Origin: Butyrivibrio sp. INlla18
GTDB lineage: Bacteria > Bacillota > Clostridia > Lachnospirales > Lachnospiraceae
NCBI RefSeq assembly: GCF_900103635.1
Contig: NZ_FMXK01000010.1
Location: forward strand, 62,001 to 126,000
Direction: 5' to 3'
Length of the DNA stretch: 64,000 nt
Each line of letters opens with the position of its first letter. Position 1 is the stretch's first letter. The notes under the pieces are model-generated. The model was not told where the DNA came from. It searched no databases and saw only the letters and a program-made list of their open reading frames with translations. Below, in pieces: positions 32,682 to 40,591 of the stretch. A program made the position numbers and the translations under genes.

Positions 32682-33749
32682 TCATGGCTGATTGTCTAAG
32701 ATGACAACTGGCTTGATGAGGTCTGCTGGCTTATCTTTCATGAGCTGCAGAGCCTCTGGGATGTGCTCCCATCCGTGGAATACGTGAGTTGAAAGCTTGC
32801 TGACATCAAGCTTACCTGATGAAACAAGTGCGCCGAGTTTCTCCATACGGAGTCTTCCACCTGGCATGAGGCCGCCCTGAAGCTGCTTGTGTCCCATTCC
32901 TACGCCCCACTCTACGCGAGGGATAGTGATATAGTCGCCGCTTCCAAGGTAGTTGACGTTACCGATCTTGCCGCCTGGCTTAAGGGATTTTACAGCTGAC
33001 TCAAAGGTCTGCACTCCGCCGCCAGCAACAACTACTCTGTCAACGCCCTTGCCGTCTGTCATAGCAAGAACCTGATCTTCGATAGTTCCATTTTTGTAGC
33101 TGATAAACTCGTCAGCTCCGTAGAACTTGGCTGCTTCTACACATGTAGGTCGTGTGCCTACTGCGATGATACGTGAAGCACCACGCAAACGTGCACCTGC
33201 AACGCTCATGAGACCAACAGGTCCGATACCGATCACGAGAACAGTATCACCAAACTGAATGTCAGCCAGCTCTACGCCGTGGAAGCCTGTAGGAACCATA
33301 TCTGAAAGCATACATGCATCTTCAAGGCTCATACCTTCTGGCATGTGTGCAAGGTTACCGTCTGCATCATTTACATGGAAAAATTCTGAATCGAGACCAT
33401 CTTTGAAGTTTGAGAACTTCCAGCCCGCAAGCATTCCGCCTGAGTGCATTGAATATCCTGCCTGAGCTTCAAGTGAATTCCAATCTGGGGTGATAGCAGG
33501 TACCAATACCTTGTCGCCTGGCTTAAAGTCTTTTACCATACTACCAACTTCTACGACCTCAGCACATCCTTCATGGCCAAGGATCATGTTGTGACGATCG
33601 CCTACTGCGCCTTCCCAAACGGTGTGTACGTCAGATGTACAGATCGCGATTGCGAGAGGACGGCAGATAGCGTCCATTGGGCCGCAAGCTGGGCGTTCTT
33701 TCTCGATCCAGCCCACCTCGCCGATTTTGAGCATTGCAAAACCTTTCAT
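32682..33749 (-). CDS. Zinc-dependent secondary alcohol dehydrogenase
   Basis: The 355-residue protein matches the Thermoanaerobacter/Clostridium NADP secondary alcohol dehydrogenase plan: ICTSDVHTVW with the Zn cysteine, LGHEGCAEVVEVG with the Zn His-Glu, MLSDMVPTGFHG with the Zn-ligand Asp (near residue 154), and the Rossmann loop VIGIGPVGLM followed by VGTRPTCVEAA, the phosphate-binding part. It interconverts 2-propanol or 2-butanol and ketones, as a family inference. AAGGAGAAGG precedes the ATG. Confidence 0.88.
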   Translation of the reverse strand: MKGFAMLKIGEVGWIEKERPACGPMDAICRPLAIAICTSDVHTVWEGAVGDRHNMILGHEGCAEVVEVGSMVKDFKPGDKVLVPAITPDWNSLEAQAGYSMHSGGMLAGWKFSNFKDGLDSEFFHVNDADGNLAHMPEGMSLEDACMLSDMVPTGFHGVELADIQFGDTVLVIGIGPVGLMSVAGARLRGASRIIAVGTRPTCVEAAKFYGADEFISYKNGTIEDQVLAMTDGKGVDRVVVAGGGVQTFESAVKSLKPGGKIGNVNYLGSGDYITIPRVEWGVGMGHKQLQGGLMPGGRLRMEKLGALVSSGKLDVSKLSTHVFHGWEHIPEALQLMKDKPADLIKPVVILDNQP

Positions 33750-33844
33750 ATACCTTCTCCTTCCGTATTCTTTTTATGTATTCCCCAATACACGTAATAT
33801 TATGTATATTATATCGTGAAGAGTTCCGTTGGCACAAGGCTTTT

Positions 33845-33918
33845 TAATGAGCCCTAGGGACGGAGGTTGGAGCTCATTTTTCCCAAAATGAGCTCCAACC
33901 TCCGTCCCTAGGGCTCAT
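33845..33918. repeat. Hairpin repeat, full copy
   Basis: Arms ATGAGCCCTAGGGACGGAGG and CTCCAACCTCCGTCCC with TTTTTCCCAAAA between. The inner arm bases are GGAGCTC/GAGCTCC where other copies have AGGGCTC, yet pairing is kept on both sides (covarying change). Confidence 0.9.
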
Positions 33919-34032
33919 CGTCTTTCCGTATTGGAAAGTTTTTTCTCTCGCAACTGGATAAATGGTATGTTAAAATGCAAGTAAAGAGCTTGTACACTTA
34001 GTCATAGAATATAGATGAAATGAGGAGACACT

Positions 34033-35325
34033 ATGGCTAAGGAACTAAAGTACAAGGATATTATCAAGAACAGAGAATATAGAAAGCTTCTTTTTACTAA
34101 TCTGATCAACAGATTTGGTGATTCAGTGGATGCAATTGCCTTCACCTGGCTTGTGTATCAGATTACTCACAGCGCCTCATGGTCTGCGCTGATATTTGGA
34201 CTTAACGTACTTCCAAACATCATCGTGCAGCCTTTTTCCGGAGCACTTGTTGAAAAACTGGACAAAAAGAAGGTCATCGTTGGCACACATATTTTGAGAG
34301 GTCTCGTGATCTCTGGCTTTGTGGCTATGTACCTTATGGGCGTGGTAAACCCTATCATGATGGCTGTGTTCACACTTGCTATCACAACTATCGAGTCATT
34401 TAACCTGCCTGCATCTACAGCTTTTATCCCTACAGTTATAAGGAAGGAGCACTTAACTCACGCAATGAGCCTTAACTCAACTCTTTCTAACACTGTAGCA
34501 CTTATCGGTACTGGTCTTGCAGGTATCATCATTGCAAAGTTTGGCGTATATACTGCAATGCTCATCGATGCGGCTACCTTCTTCATGGCTGCTATTGGAA
34601 CCTGGTCACTTAAGACTACTACTCCGGAAGTACCTGCCACTGAGGCCTCAGAAGCTGTGCAGGCACCTGCTGCCAAGGAATCATATCTTTCTCTTTTGAA
34701 GGGGGGATTTGATTACGTTAAAAAGAGCCGTGTGATCCTGAACTACTGCCTTATTGCTATAGTTCTTAATTTCCTCTTGGTGCCACTTAATTCACTTCAG
34801 GCTCCTATCGTAGAGGATGTGTTCAAGATGGGCTCAGAGCTTTTGAGCGTAATGGGTATGGCTGCTGCGATCGGCGCTATCATTGGTTCAGCTCTTGTTC
34901 CTATGTTTGCTGAAAAGATGTCAGCCAAGCAGATCCTGGTAATCTGCGGAATTGCTCTTGGAACGGGAATGTACCTTATTACACTTGGCAGATTTACAAA
35001 TGGCGCGGCTATTCCAGGATATCTTTTAACAGCGCTTAGTTTCATGATCATGATGTGCTCAGCATCTATAATCGGCGGAACTCTTAGCATTCAGTTTGTT
35101 AAGAGCGTAGATCAGAGATACCTAGCTAGAGCTGCTGCGGTATTCAATGCTTCATCTACTGCTGCAACTCCACTTGGCTCACTTCTCATCTCTTTTGCCG
35201 CATTAAAACTTAGCGCAGCTACTCTTATCGGCGGAAGCGCCATACTTGCAATACTACTCTTTGTTCTCGTAGCATTTAGTCATATGAATTTCGAATTGAA
35301 GGAAGAATTGCCAGATGCAACTTAA
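34033..35325 (+). CDS. MFS transporter
   Basis: The 430-residue protein has about 12 hydrophobic segments. An N-terminal RFGDSVDAIAFTWLVYQIT and the loop VEKLDKKKVIVGTH between TM2 and TM3 match the macrolide-efflux-like MFS group. A charged central loop (about 196-222, rich in Ala and Glu) separates the halves. Efflux of a drug or metabolite is likely. GAGGAGA precedes the ATG, and the gene overlaps the following XRE regulator by 11 bp, suggesting that the regulator controls the pair. Confidence 0.85.
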   Translation: MAKELKYKDIIKNREYRKLLFTNLINRFGDSVDAIAFTWLVYQITHSASWSALIFGLNVLPNIIVQPFSGALVEKLDKKKVIVGTHILRGLVISGFVAMYLMGVVNPIMMAVFTLAITTIESFNLPASTAFIPTVIRKEHLTHAMSLNSTLSNTVALIGTGLAGIIIAKFGVYTAMLIDAATFFMAAIGTWSLKTTTPEVPATEASEAVQAPAAKESYLSLLKGGFDYVKKSRVILNYCLIAIVLNFLLVPLNSLQAPIVEDVFKMGSELLSVMGMAAAIGAIIGSALVPMFAEKMSAKQILVICGIALGTGMYLITLGRFTNGAAIPGYLLTALSFMIMMCSASIIGGTLSIQFVKSVDQRYLARAAAVFNASSTAATPLGSLLISFAALKLSAATLIGGSAILAILLFVLVAFSHMNFELKEELPDAT

Positions 35326-36427
35326 GCTAGCGGAAAACATCAAGAGATATAGAAAGGAAATGGGACTTACCCAGGACGGACTAGCAGAAGCCCTGGGCGT
35401 TACCATTGGTGCGGTCTCCAAGTGGGAAAACGGCAACAACGTGCCGGATATCACGACACTCATGGAGCTTGCAAATCTTTATAACATCTCTATGGATGAG
35501 CTCCTTAGCTATGACAAATCTTCCAAAAATATAGACAAGATGGTAGAGACTATCGAAAATCTCTGCGACGAACACAAATTTGAAGAGGCGGTTCTAGAGG
35601 CTAATAGCGCCCTTACTCGCTATTCTCACACCTTCAAGGTTCTTTTGGCCTGCGCCAAGCTATACTACTACAAGTCTTACGCAGACATGAACGACAAGGA
35701 CTGTGACACGGCTATTGACCTTATGAATCGCTGTCTTGAGTACTTTTCACAGAACACTGATCCCGAGGTCAAGGAGTTCACTATACGCCTTTACATTGCT
35801 GAGCTTTATATGAAAAAAGATCCTGACAAAGCCCTTGCCGAGCTTAAGAATATCAACTACAACGGCTGCAATGACGCTATTATTGGTCAGCTTCTTTTAG
35901 ATATGCACAATAGAGAGGAATGTCTTGAGTATAGTTCCATGGCGCTACTGCGCAACTTTGGAGTTCAGTACCAGCTTATGACGAATATGTCTCTTGCTGT
36001 TGCTTCTTCTGGTAAGGCCAAGGATCTTAGGATGGCTGTTGACCTTTTGGATGCATCGATCGTCATATTAGATGCCTACGCCGTTCCTGATTCTATTGGC
36101 TATACTCACAAGTTAAAGACCATATCTCTTATCATAAGGGCTTGGTGGTTTGCTTGTCTCAAGGAATATGACGCTATGGAAGAGTCCGTCCGGGATTCCT
36201 ACAACCTTGCGGTTACATATGACAAGACTCCTCACAAGTCTTCTGAACTTTCTACAAGTATCCGTTTTTACCTATGTAAGCACAAATCGTCCGTTTACGA
36301 TTCTCTGGATGCTACTGCTGTTTCGGGAATTGAAGCTCTTTTCTCCCAGAAGATCGATGGCTCCAACAAGATAAACCACAAGCATTTGGGGAAAGTTATC
36401 GAGTGCTGGAATCGAATGAAAAAATGA
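35315..36427 (+). CDS. XRE-family regulator with TPR-like C-terminal domain
   Basis: The 370-residue protein has an N-terminal helix-turn-helix (KLAENIKRYRKEMGLTQDGL to WENGNNVPDITTLMELANLY) and a long helical region with TPR-like repeats. This resembles peptide- or metabolite-sensing regulators of the RRNPP type. Its last codons AAA AAA TGA run into the hairpin repeat, which provides the stop codon. It is translated with the MFS gene (overlap 11 bp). Confidence 0.85.
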   Translation: MQLKLAENIKRYRKEMGLTQDGLAEALGVTIGAVSKWENGNNVPDITTLMELANLYNISMDELLSYDKSSKNIDKMVETIENLCDEHKFEEAVLEANSALTRYSHTFKVLLACAKLYYYKSYADMNDKDCDTAIDLMNRCLEYFSQNTDPEVKEFTIRLYIAELYMKKDPDKALAELKNINYNGCNDAIIGQLLLDMHNREECLEYSSMALLRNFGVQYQLMTNMSLAVASSGKAKDLRMAVDLLDASIVILDAYAVPDSIGYTHKLKTISLIIRAWWFACLKEYDAMEESVRDSYNLAVTYDKTPHKSSELSTSIRFYLCKHKSSVYDSLDATAVSGIEALFSQKIDGSNKINHKHLGKVIECWNRMKK

Positions 36428-36494
36428 GCCCTAGGGACGGAGGTTAGAGCTCATTTTTTCCAAAATGAGCTCCAACCTCCGTCCCTAGGGCTCA
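36421..36494. repeat. Hairpin repeat, full copy that supplies a stop codon
   Basis: Full copy with loop TTTTTTCCAAAA. AAAATGAGCC at its edge supplies the TGA of the XRE gene. The other flank, CTCAAAAAAACC, could end transcripts from both sides. Confidence 0.9.
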
Positions 36495-36504
36495 AAAAAA
36501 CCAG

Positions 36505-36741
36505 TTATGCGTTCTTGAGCTCTTTGTACTGAGCACTTGATAGAACTTCTGAATCACCGCAGCATGGGCAAAGCAAAAGACGCTTTGATGTCCATCCAAG
36601 TACTGGGATGTAGAACAGTGTGAAGTAAGTCTTCTGTCTAGCAAGACTACGCTGTACCTGGTGATGACAGTTTGGACAAACCTCTGTGCCGTAGTTTCTA
36701 TCTATTTTCATTTTCTTTTTTGTTCCGTATACGATTATCAT
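36505..36741 (-). CDS. Zinc-ribbon small protein
   Basis: The 78-residue protein has a first CPNCHHQVQRS zinc knuckle and a second CPCCGD, with a hydrophobic stretch TYFTLFYIPVLGW between. This is the same plan as the 125-residue protein at 11892 (zinc knuckle, membrane-like stretch, zinc knuckle). Function unknown. It has an AGGAGG ribosome site and lies 15 bp after the DUF6709-like gene. Confidence 0.65.
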   Translation of the reverse strand: MIIVYGTKKKMKIDRNYGTEVCPNCHHQVQRSLARQKTYFTLFYIPVLGWTSKRLLLCPCCGDSEVLSSAQYKELKNA

Positions 36742-36756
36742 CTGACCTTCCTCCTA

Positions 36757-37182
36757 TTAACCTACAAGATTTGCTGCATTGGCCTGTGCGCGCTGCATAA
36801 GTGTTCCGAGCGCTGTTGTGAAATCAGCTACATTCTGGTTCTTGGAACATTTTGAGAAGTAGAACAATTCGTTGTTCTTGGTCTCAACTGCGATTGCCAT
36901 GAAATTGTAATCGTATGATCCATAGAAGCAGTTAGATCTGTAAACGTTAACGATATCCTGAATAGGAAGGATCACGATGGATCTCTTGAAATCTCCATAG
37001 TAGCAAACATAATTTGCTGTGATCATGATCTGGGCTTTGGAAAGGTTCATTGCACCTGCTGCCTGTGCCTCTGTGCACATAGCGTTGAGATACTCCTGTC
37101 CGCGACCACCCTGTAATGCTTTCATTACATTTTCAACGTTTTTTTCTTTTGTAAAGTCGAATACTTTTTCAAACTTTGCCAT
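36757..37182 (-). CDS. Uncharacterised PH-like small protein
   Basis: Protein of about 141 residues, starting MAKFEKVFDFTKEKNVENVM behind GGAGGAG. Contains QIMITANYVCYYGDFKRSIV and IPIQDIVNVYRSN, which look like a beta-rich PH-type domain seen in Lachnospiraceae proteins of unknown role, and an Ala-rich tail. Coupled to the zinc-ribbon gene downstream. Confidence 0.55.
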   Translation of the reverse strand: MAKFEKVFDFTKEKNVENVMKALQGGRGQEYLNAMCTEAQAAGAMNLSKAQIMITANYVCYYGDFKRSIVILPIQDIVNVYRSNCFYGSYDYNFMAIAVETKNNELFYFSKCSKNQNVADFTTALGTLMQRAQANAANLVG

Positions 37183-37246
37183 TCTCTCTCCTCCTTTGTG
37201 AATACCCACCAAGGAGAAATTATAAACTTTTTTCGCAAAGAAACAA

Positions 37247-37639
37247 TTATTCTAATCCGAAAGTTTCGCCAAATATGAGTACTGCATTTCGCACACAGTC
37301 TTCACATGGACATAATGGTTTACCGTCTGTCATTGCCTTCAGATCCTTGCACTTTAAGGCTCCGCATCTTCTTGCAAACTCTTCCTGGATCTGTCTTGTA
37401 AGTCCAAGTGTTCCCTGTCCTTCTGTCTTAAGACCAGTGATCATACCTGCGCCAATCAGTGCTCCGCAGGTTGCCTCAAGATTTCCCATACCTGCGCAGA
37501 AGCCAGCAGATATCTGTTTTAACTGCTCTTCTGATAAGCTAGTCTGATCTGCCAACGCAGTAGTGACTGCCTGAGCGCAGTTGTATTTGCCTGAAAGTTT
37601 CATTTCTACAGCTTTTTCAGCTCTTTCTTGTAAAGTCAT
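37247..37639 (-). CDS. C_GCAxxG_C_C family protein
   Basis: The 130-residue protein has the spaced motif of this family: YNCAQAV near 19-25, CAGMGNLEATCGALIGAG near 48-66, and later CGALKC and CPCEDCVRN. The cysteines likely bind a metal or redox cofactor. The family is common in anaerobes and has no settled biochemical role. Usual length. No clear operon partner. Confidence 0.8.
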   Translation of the reverse strand: MTLQERAEKAVEMKLSGKYNCAQAVTTALADQTSLSEEQLKQISAGFCAGMGNLEATCGALIGAGMITGLKTEGQGTLGLTRQIQEEFARRCGALKCKDLKAMTDGKPLCPCEDCVRNAVLIFGETFGLE

Positions 37640-37666
37640 AATTCTCCACCTTTCCTTTCTGAAAAA

Positions 37667-37738
37667 ATGAGCCCCAGGGACGGAGGTTGGAGCTCATTTC
37701 TCCCAAAATGAGCTCCAACCTCCGTCCCTAGGGCTCAT
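37667..37738. repeat. Hairpin repeat, full copy that supplies a stop codon
   Basis: Arms CCCCAGGGACGGAGG and CCTCCGTCCCTAGGG around TTTCTCCCAAAA. It ends directly at the 105-residue gene, whose TGA stop is the repeat sequence (CATGAATGAGCC on the minus strand). Confidence 0.9.
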
Positions 37739-38052
37739 TCATGTGCTTCAAGTTTTTTTGCATCTTTGCAGAATATGTATGTATACGCTGTAAATCCAAG
37801 GGTAAAGACAAGCAGTCCTCCCCAAGCAACTACAAATGCAAAAAAGAAAACGCAGTATAACTGCAAGGTGTCCACAAATGCTGGGAAGCCATATACAATT
37901 TCGACTGGAGCATTTCCAAAGGACTCTCTAAAAGGAATGGTTCCGTGAACTGCGGAATAAATGCATTCCTTAAGCACATTGATGACTGGAATCGCTGTGA
38001 TCATCCACAAAATAACGTCGATTGCAATAGTAATTCTTTTTCTTGTTTCCAT
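37735..38052 (-). CDS. Two- or three-TM small membrane protein
   Basis: The 105-residue protein begins with a basic METRKRITIAIDVILWMITA and has hydrophobic segments at about 8-28 and 60-92 (including LYCVFFFAFVVAWGGLLVF). No known family. The stop codon comes from the adjacent repeat. Ribosome site AAGGGAAAAG. Confidence 0.6.
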   Translation of the reverse strand: METRKRITIAIDVILWMITAIPVINVLKECIYSAVHGTIPFRESFGNAPVEIVYGFPAFVDTLQLYCVFFFAFVVAWGGLLVFTLGFTAYTYIFCKDAKKLEAHE

Positions 38053-38077
38053 AACTCTTTTCCCTTTTATAAATAAA

Positions 38078-38105
38078 AAAGCGGCAAGCCTTGGCCTGCC
38101 GCTTT
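38078..38105 (-). terminator. Intrinsic terminator of the O-acetylhomoserine gene
   Basis: AAAGCGGCAGGCC pairs with GGCTTGCCGCTTT (one G-U), followed by TTTA on the minus strand. Confidence 0.85.
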
Positions 38106-38124
38106 GACTTATTCAGTTATTATA

Positions 38125-39405
38125 TCATATTGCTGCAAATCCTTTTTCAAGGTCAGCAATGATGTCATCGATATGCTCTGTACCGATTGAAAGTCTGATG
38201 GTGCTCTGTGTGATGCCCTGATCAAGAAGCTCCTCATCACTAAGCTGTGAGTGAGTTGTTGTTGCTGGATGGATCACAAGGCTCTTTACATCTGCTACGT
38301 TAGCAAGCAGTGAAAAGATCTCGAGGTTATCGATAAACTTCCAAGCAGCCTCTTTTCCTCCCTTGATCTCGAAAGTAAATATTGAAGCACCGCCGTTAGG
38401 GAAGTACTTCTCATAAAGGGCGTGATCTGGGTGATCAGGAAGTGAAGGATGGTTTACCTTCTGAACCTTTGGATGGTTCTTAAGGAATTCTACTACCTTC
38501 TTGGTATTCTCAGCGTGTCTATCGAGACGGAGTGACAATGTCTCCACTCCCTGCAGTAGGAGGAAAGCATTGAATGGAGAGATTGTAGCTCCGGTGTCTC
38601 TAAGAAGGATTGCTCTGATACATGTCACGAAAGCTGCTGGTCCAACCACGTCGTAGAAAGAAACTCCGTGATAGCTTGGGTTTGGAGCTGCGATCTGTGG
38701 GTAGTTGCCACTTTCCTTCCAGTTAAACTTACCTGCTTCTACAATTACACCACCAAGTGTTGTGCCGTGGCCGCCGATGAACTTAGTTGCTGAATGAACT
38801 ACGATATCTGCGCCGTGCTCGATTGGTCTGATGAGATATGGTGTTCCGAATGTGTTGTCGATCACAAGTGGAAGTCCGTGCTTGTGAGCTATCTCTGCGA
38901 TTGCGTCGATATCTGGGATATCACTATTAGGATTTCCAAGTGTTTCAAGATAGATTGCTCTTGTGTTGTCCTGGATGGCTTCCTCAACTTCCTGTAAGTT
39001 GTGAGCATCTACGAATGTAGTTGTTACGCCATACTGTGGAAGTGTATGTGCCAAGAGATTGTAGCTTCCACCGTAGATTGTCTTCTGAGCTACGATGTGG
39101 CCACCGTTTGCTGCAAGAGCTTCGATCGTATATGTGATGGCTGCTGCTCCGGATGCAACTGCAAGTGCTGCTGATCCGCCTTCAAGAGCTGCGATTCTCT
39201 TTTCGAATACGTCCTGAGTTGAATTTGTAAGTCTTCCGTAAATATTTCCTGCATCAGCAAGTCCGAATCTGTCGGCTGCATGCTGTGAATTTCTAAATAC
39301 GTATGAAGTTGTCTGGTAAATAGGTACTGCTCTAGCGTCTGTTGCTGGATCAGGCTGTTCCTGTCCTACATGTAACTGTAATGTCTCAAATCTGTAATCA
39401 CTCAT
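38125..39405 (-). CDS. O-acetylhomoserine aminocarboxypropyltransferase (sulfhydrylase)
   Basis: The 426-residue PLP enzyme of the Cys/Met metabolism family (MetY). FETLQLHVGQEQPDPATDAR, the PLP-lysine motif VVHSATKFIGGHGTTLGGVI near residue 205, and the C-terminal RLSIGTEHIDDIIADL are present. It makes homocysteine from O-acetylhomoserine and sulfide. I saw no SAM riboswitch in the 139 bp upstream. A LarE-like gene lies just upstream on the same strand. Confidence 0.9.
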   Translation of the reverse strand: MSDYRFETLQLHVGQEQPDPATDARAVPIYQTTSYVFRNSQHAADRFGLADAGNIYGRLTNSTQDVFEKRIAALEGGSAALAVASGAAAITYTIEALAANGGHIVAQKTIYGGSYNLLAHTLPQYGVTTTFVDAHNLQEVEEAIQDNTRAIYLETLGNPNSDIPDIDAIAEIAHKHGLPLVIDNTFGTPYLIRPIEHGADIVVHSATKFIGGHGTTLGGVIVEAGKFNWKESGNYPQIAAPNPSYHGVSFYDVVGPAAFVTCIRAILLRDTGATISPFNAFLLLQGVETLSLRLDRHAENTKKVVEFLKNHPKVQKVNHPSLPDHPDHALYEKYFPNGGASIFTFEIKGGKEAAWKFIDNLEIFSLLANVADVKSLVIHPATTTHSQLSDEELLDQGITQSTIRLSIGTEHIDDIIADLEKGFAAI

Positions 39406-39544
39406 TTCAACTTCCTCCTACTCTTTTCACACATTTTTTTGTTCAAGTCGTTTTGTTGAAATAAATGATAGCGCCAGTGCCGCTAGTTGGCTAATACTTA
39501 AGATTTATTGTCTGCAATAAGCAATGGTTATCACAAAATTAAGC

Positions 39545-40405
39545 TCAATTTCTTGTTGCGCTCTTTAGCTCATCTGCAGAAAGAGTCTCATTCATGCTTC
39601 CTGTACGATAGCCCTTGAGGTCAAGAGTAACATAGGTAAATCCGAACTCCTTGAGTTTGTCATAGACTTTAGTTCTGACATCTTCCTGCATGAATTTGTC
39701 GAACTCAGCTGGGTCAAGCTCTATGCGGGCCATGTTGCCGTGAATGCGGACTCTTAGCTGGTGGAAACCGAGGTCTAGTAAGAGCTGCTCTGACTTATCC
39801 ACCATAGCGAGCTTTTCTTCAGTGATCTCTTCACCATAAGGGAAGCGGCTTGAAAGGCAGGCAAATGACTGTTTATCCCAGGTAGGAAGACCAAGATAGT
39901 TTGATAATATCCTTATCTGTTCCTTTGAAAAACCTATCTCGCGGAGTGGACTCTTTACCCCAAGCTCTGCAACTGCCTGAAGTCCTGGTCTGTAATCGCC
40001 ATTGTCATCAAGGTTTGAGCCTTCCACAACTTCCTTCATTCCGTTGTCATCAGCAATCTTACGTATCTTTTCAAATAGCTCGTGCTTGCAGAGATAGCAT
40101 CTATTCTTAGGATTATGAGAGAATCCCTCAATCTTGAGTTCCTCTGACTCCACAACTTCGTGCTTGATTCCCTGTGACTTGCAGTATTCAAGCGCCTCAT
40201 TAAGTTCTCTCTTAGGAAAAGAACAAGATGATGCCGTAACTGCCATAACCTTATCGCCAAGAGCCTCTTTTGCCGCATACAGCAAGAATGTTGAATCAAC
40301 TCCACTAGAAAAAGCTACCGCTACGCTCTCTAAAGAGCGCAGGTAGCCTTTAAGTTTTTCATATTTATCAAGAAGCATCTCGTTTGGTTTTTCTTTTGTG
40401 CTCAT
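39545..40405 (-). CDS. larE: LarE-like ATP-dependent sulfur transferase
   Basis: The 286-residue protein has the PP-loop FSSGVDSTFLL with SSGVDS at 33-38. Three cysteines lie at C103 and C106 (RCYLCK) and C183 (FACLSSRFPYG). In some LarE proteins the single late Cys is sacrificed for sulfur; in others three such cysteines hold an iron-sulfur cluster. The set seen here fits the second type. LarE makes the nickel-pincer cofactor, but no larB or larC is nearby. Position next to a sulfhydrylase gene suggests sulfur flow. Confidence 0.8.
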   Translation of the reverse strand: MSTKEKPNEMLLDKYEKLKGYLRSLESVAVAFSSGVDSTFLLYAAKEALGDKVMAVTASSCSFPKRELNEALEYCKSQGIKHEVVESEELKIEGFSHNPKNRCYLCKHELFEKIRKIADDNGMKEVVEGSNLDDNGDYRPGLQAVAELGVKSPLREIGFSKEQIRILSNYLGLPTWDKQSFACLSSRFPYGEEITEEKLAMVDKSEQLLLDLGFHQLRVRIHGNMARIELDPAEFDKFMQEDVRTKVYDKLKEFGFTYVTLDLKGYRTGSMNETLSADELKSATRN

Positions 40406-40499
40406 ATATAATCCTCATCATCTCTGAATTCATAACTTTTGTTTGAAAGGATTATAACATATTCATGTCTCGTTGCAATTAAATTGCTGTCAATTTATC

Positions 40500-40583
40500 C
40501 AAAAATGAGCCCTAACCTCCGTCCCTAGGGCTCATTTCGGAAGAAAAAATGGTCCACTAACCCCGTCCCCTAGGTCCATTTCG
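40500..40583. repeat. Half repeat followed by the CCCCGTCCCC variant
   Basis: 40503-40538 is one arm (ATGAGCCCTAACCTCCGTCC then CTAGGGCTCATT). 40549-40583 is the variant ATGGTCCACTAACCCCGTCC then CCTAGGTCCATT. Two types side by side in the same orientation. Confidence 0.8.
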
Positions 40584-40591
40584 GGAGCCAA

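Noticed and set aside
39406-39544. SAM (S-box) riboswitch before the O-acetylhomoserine gene
   Set aside because: Region is only 139 bp and lacks the S-box core and a terminator.
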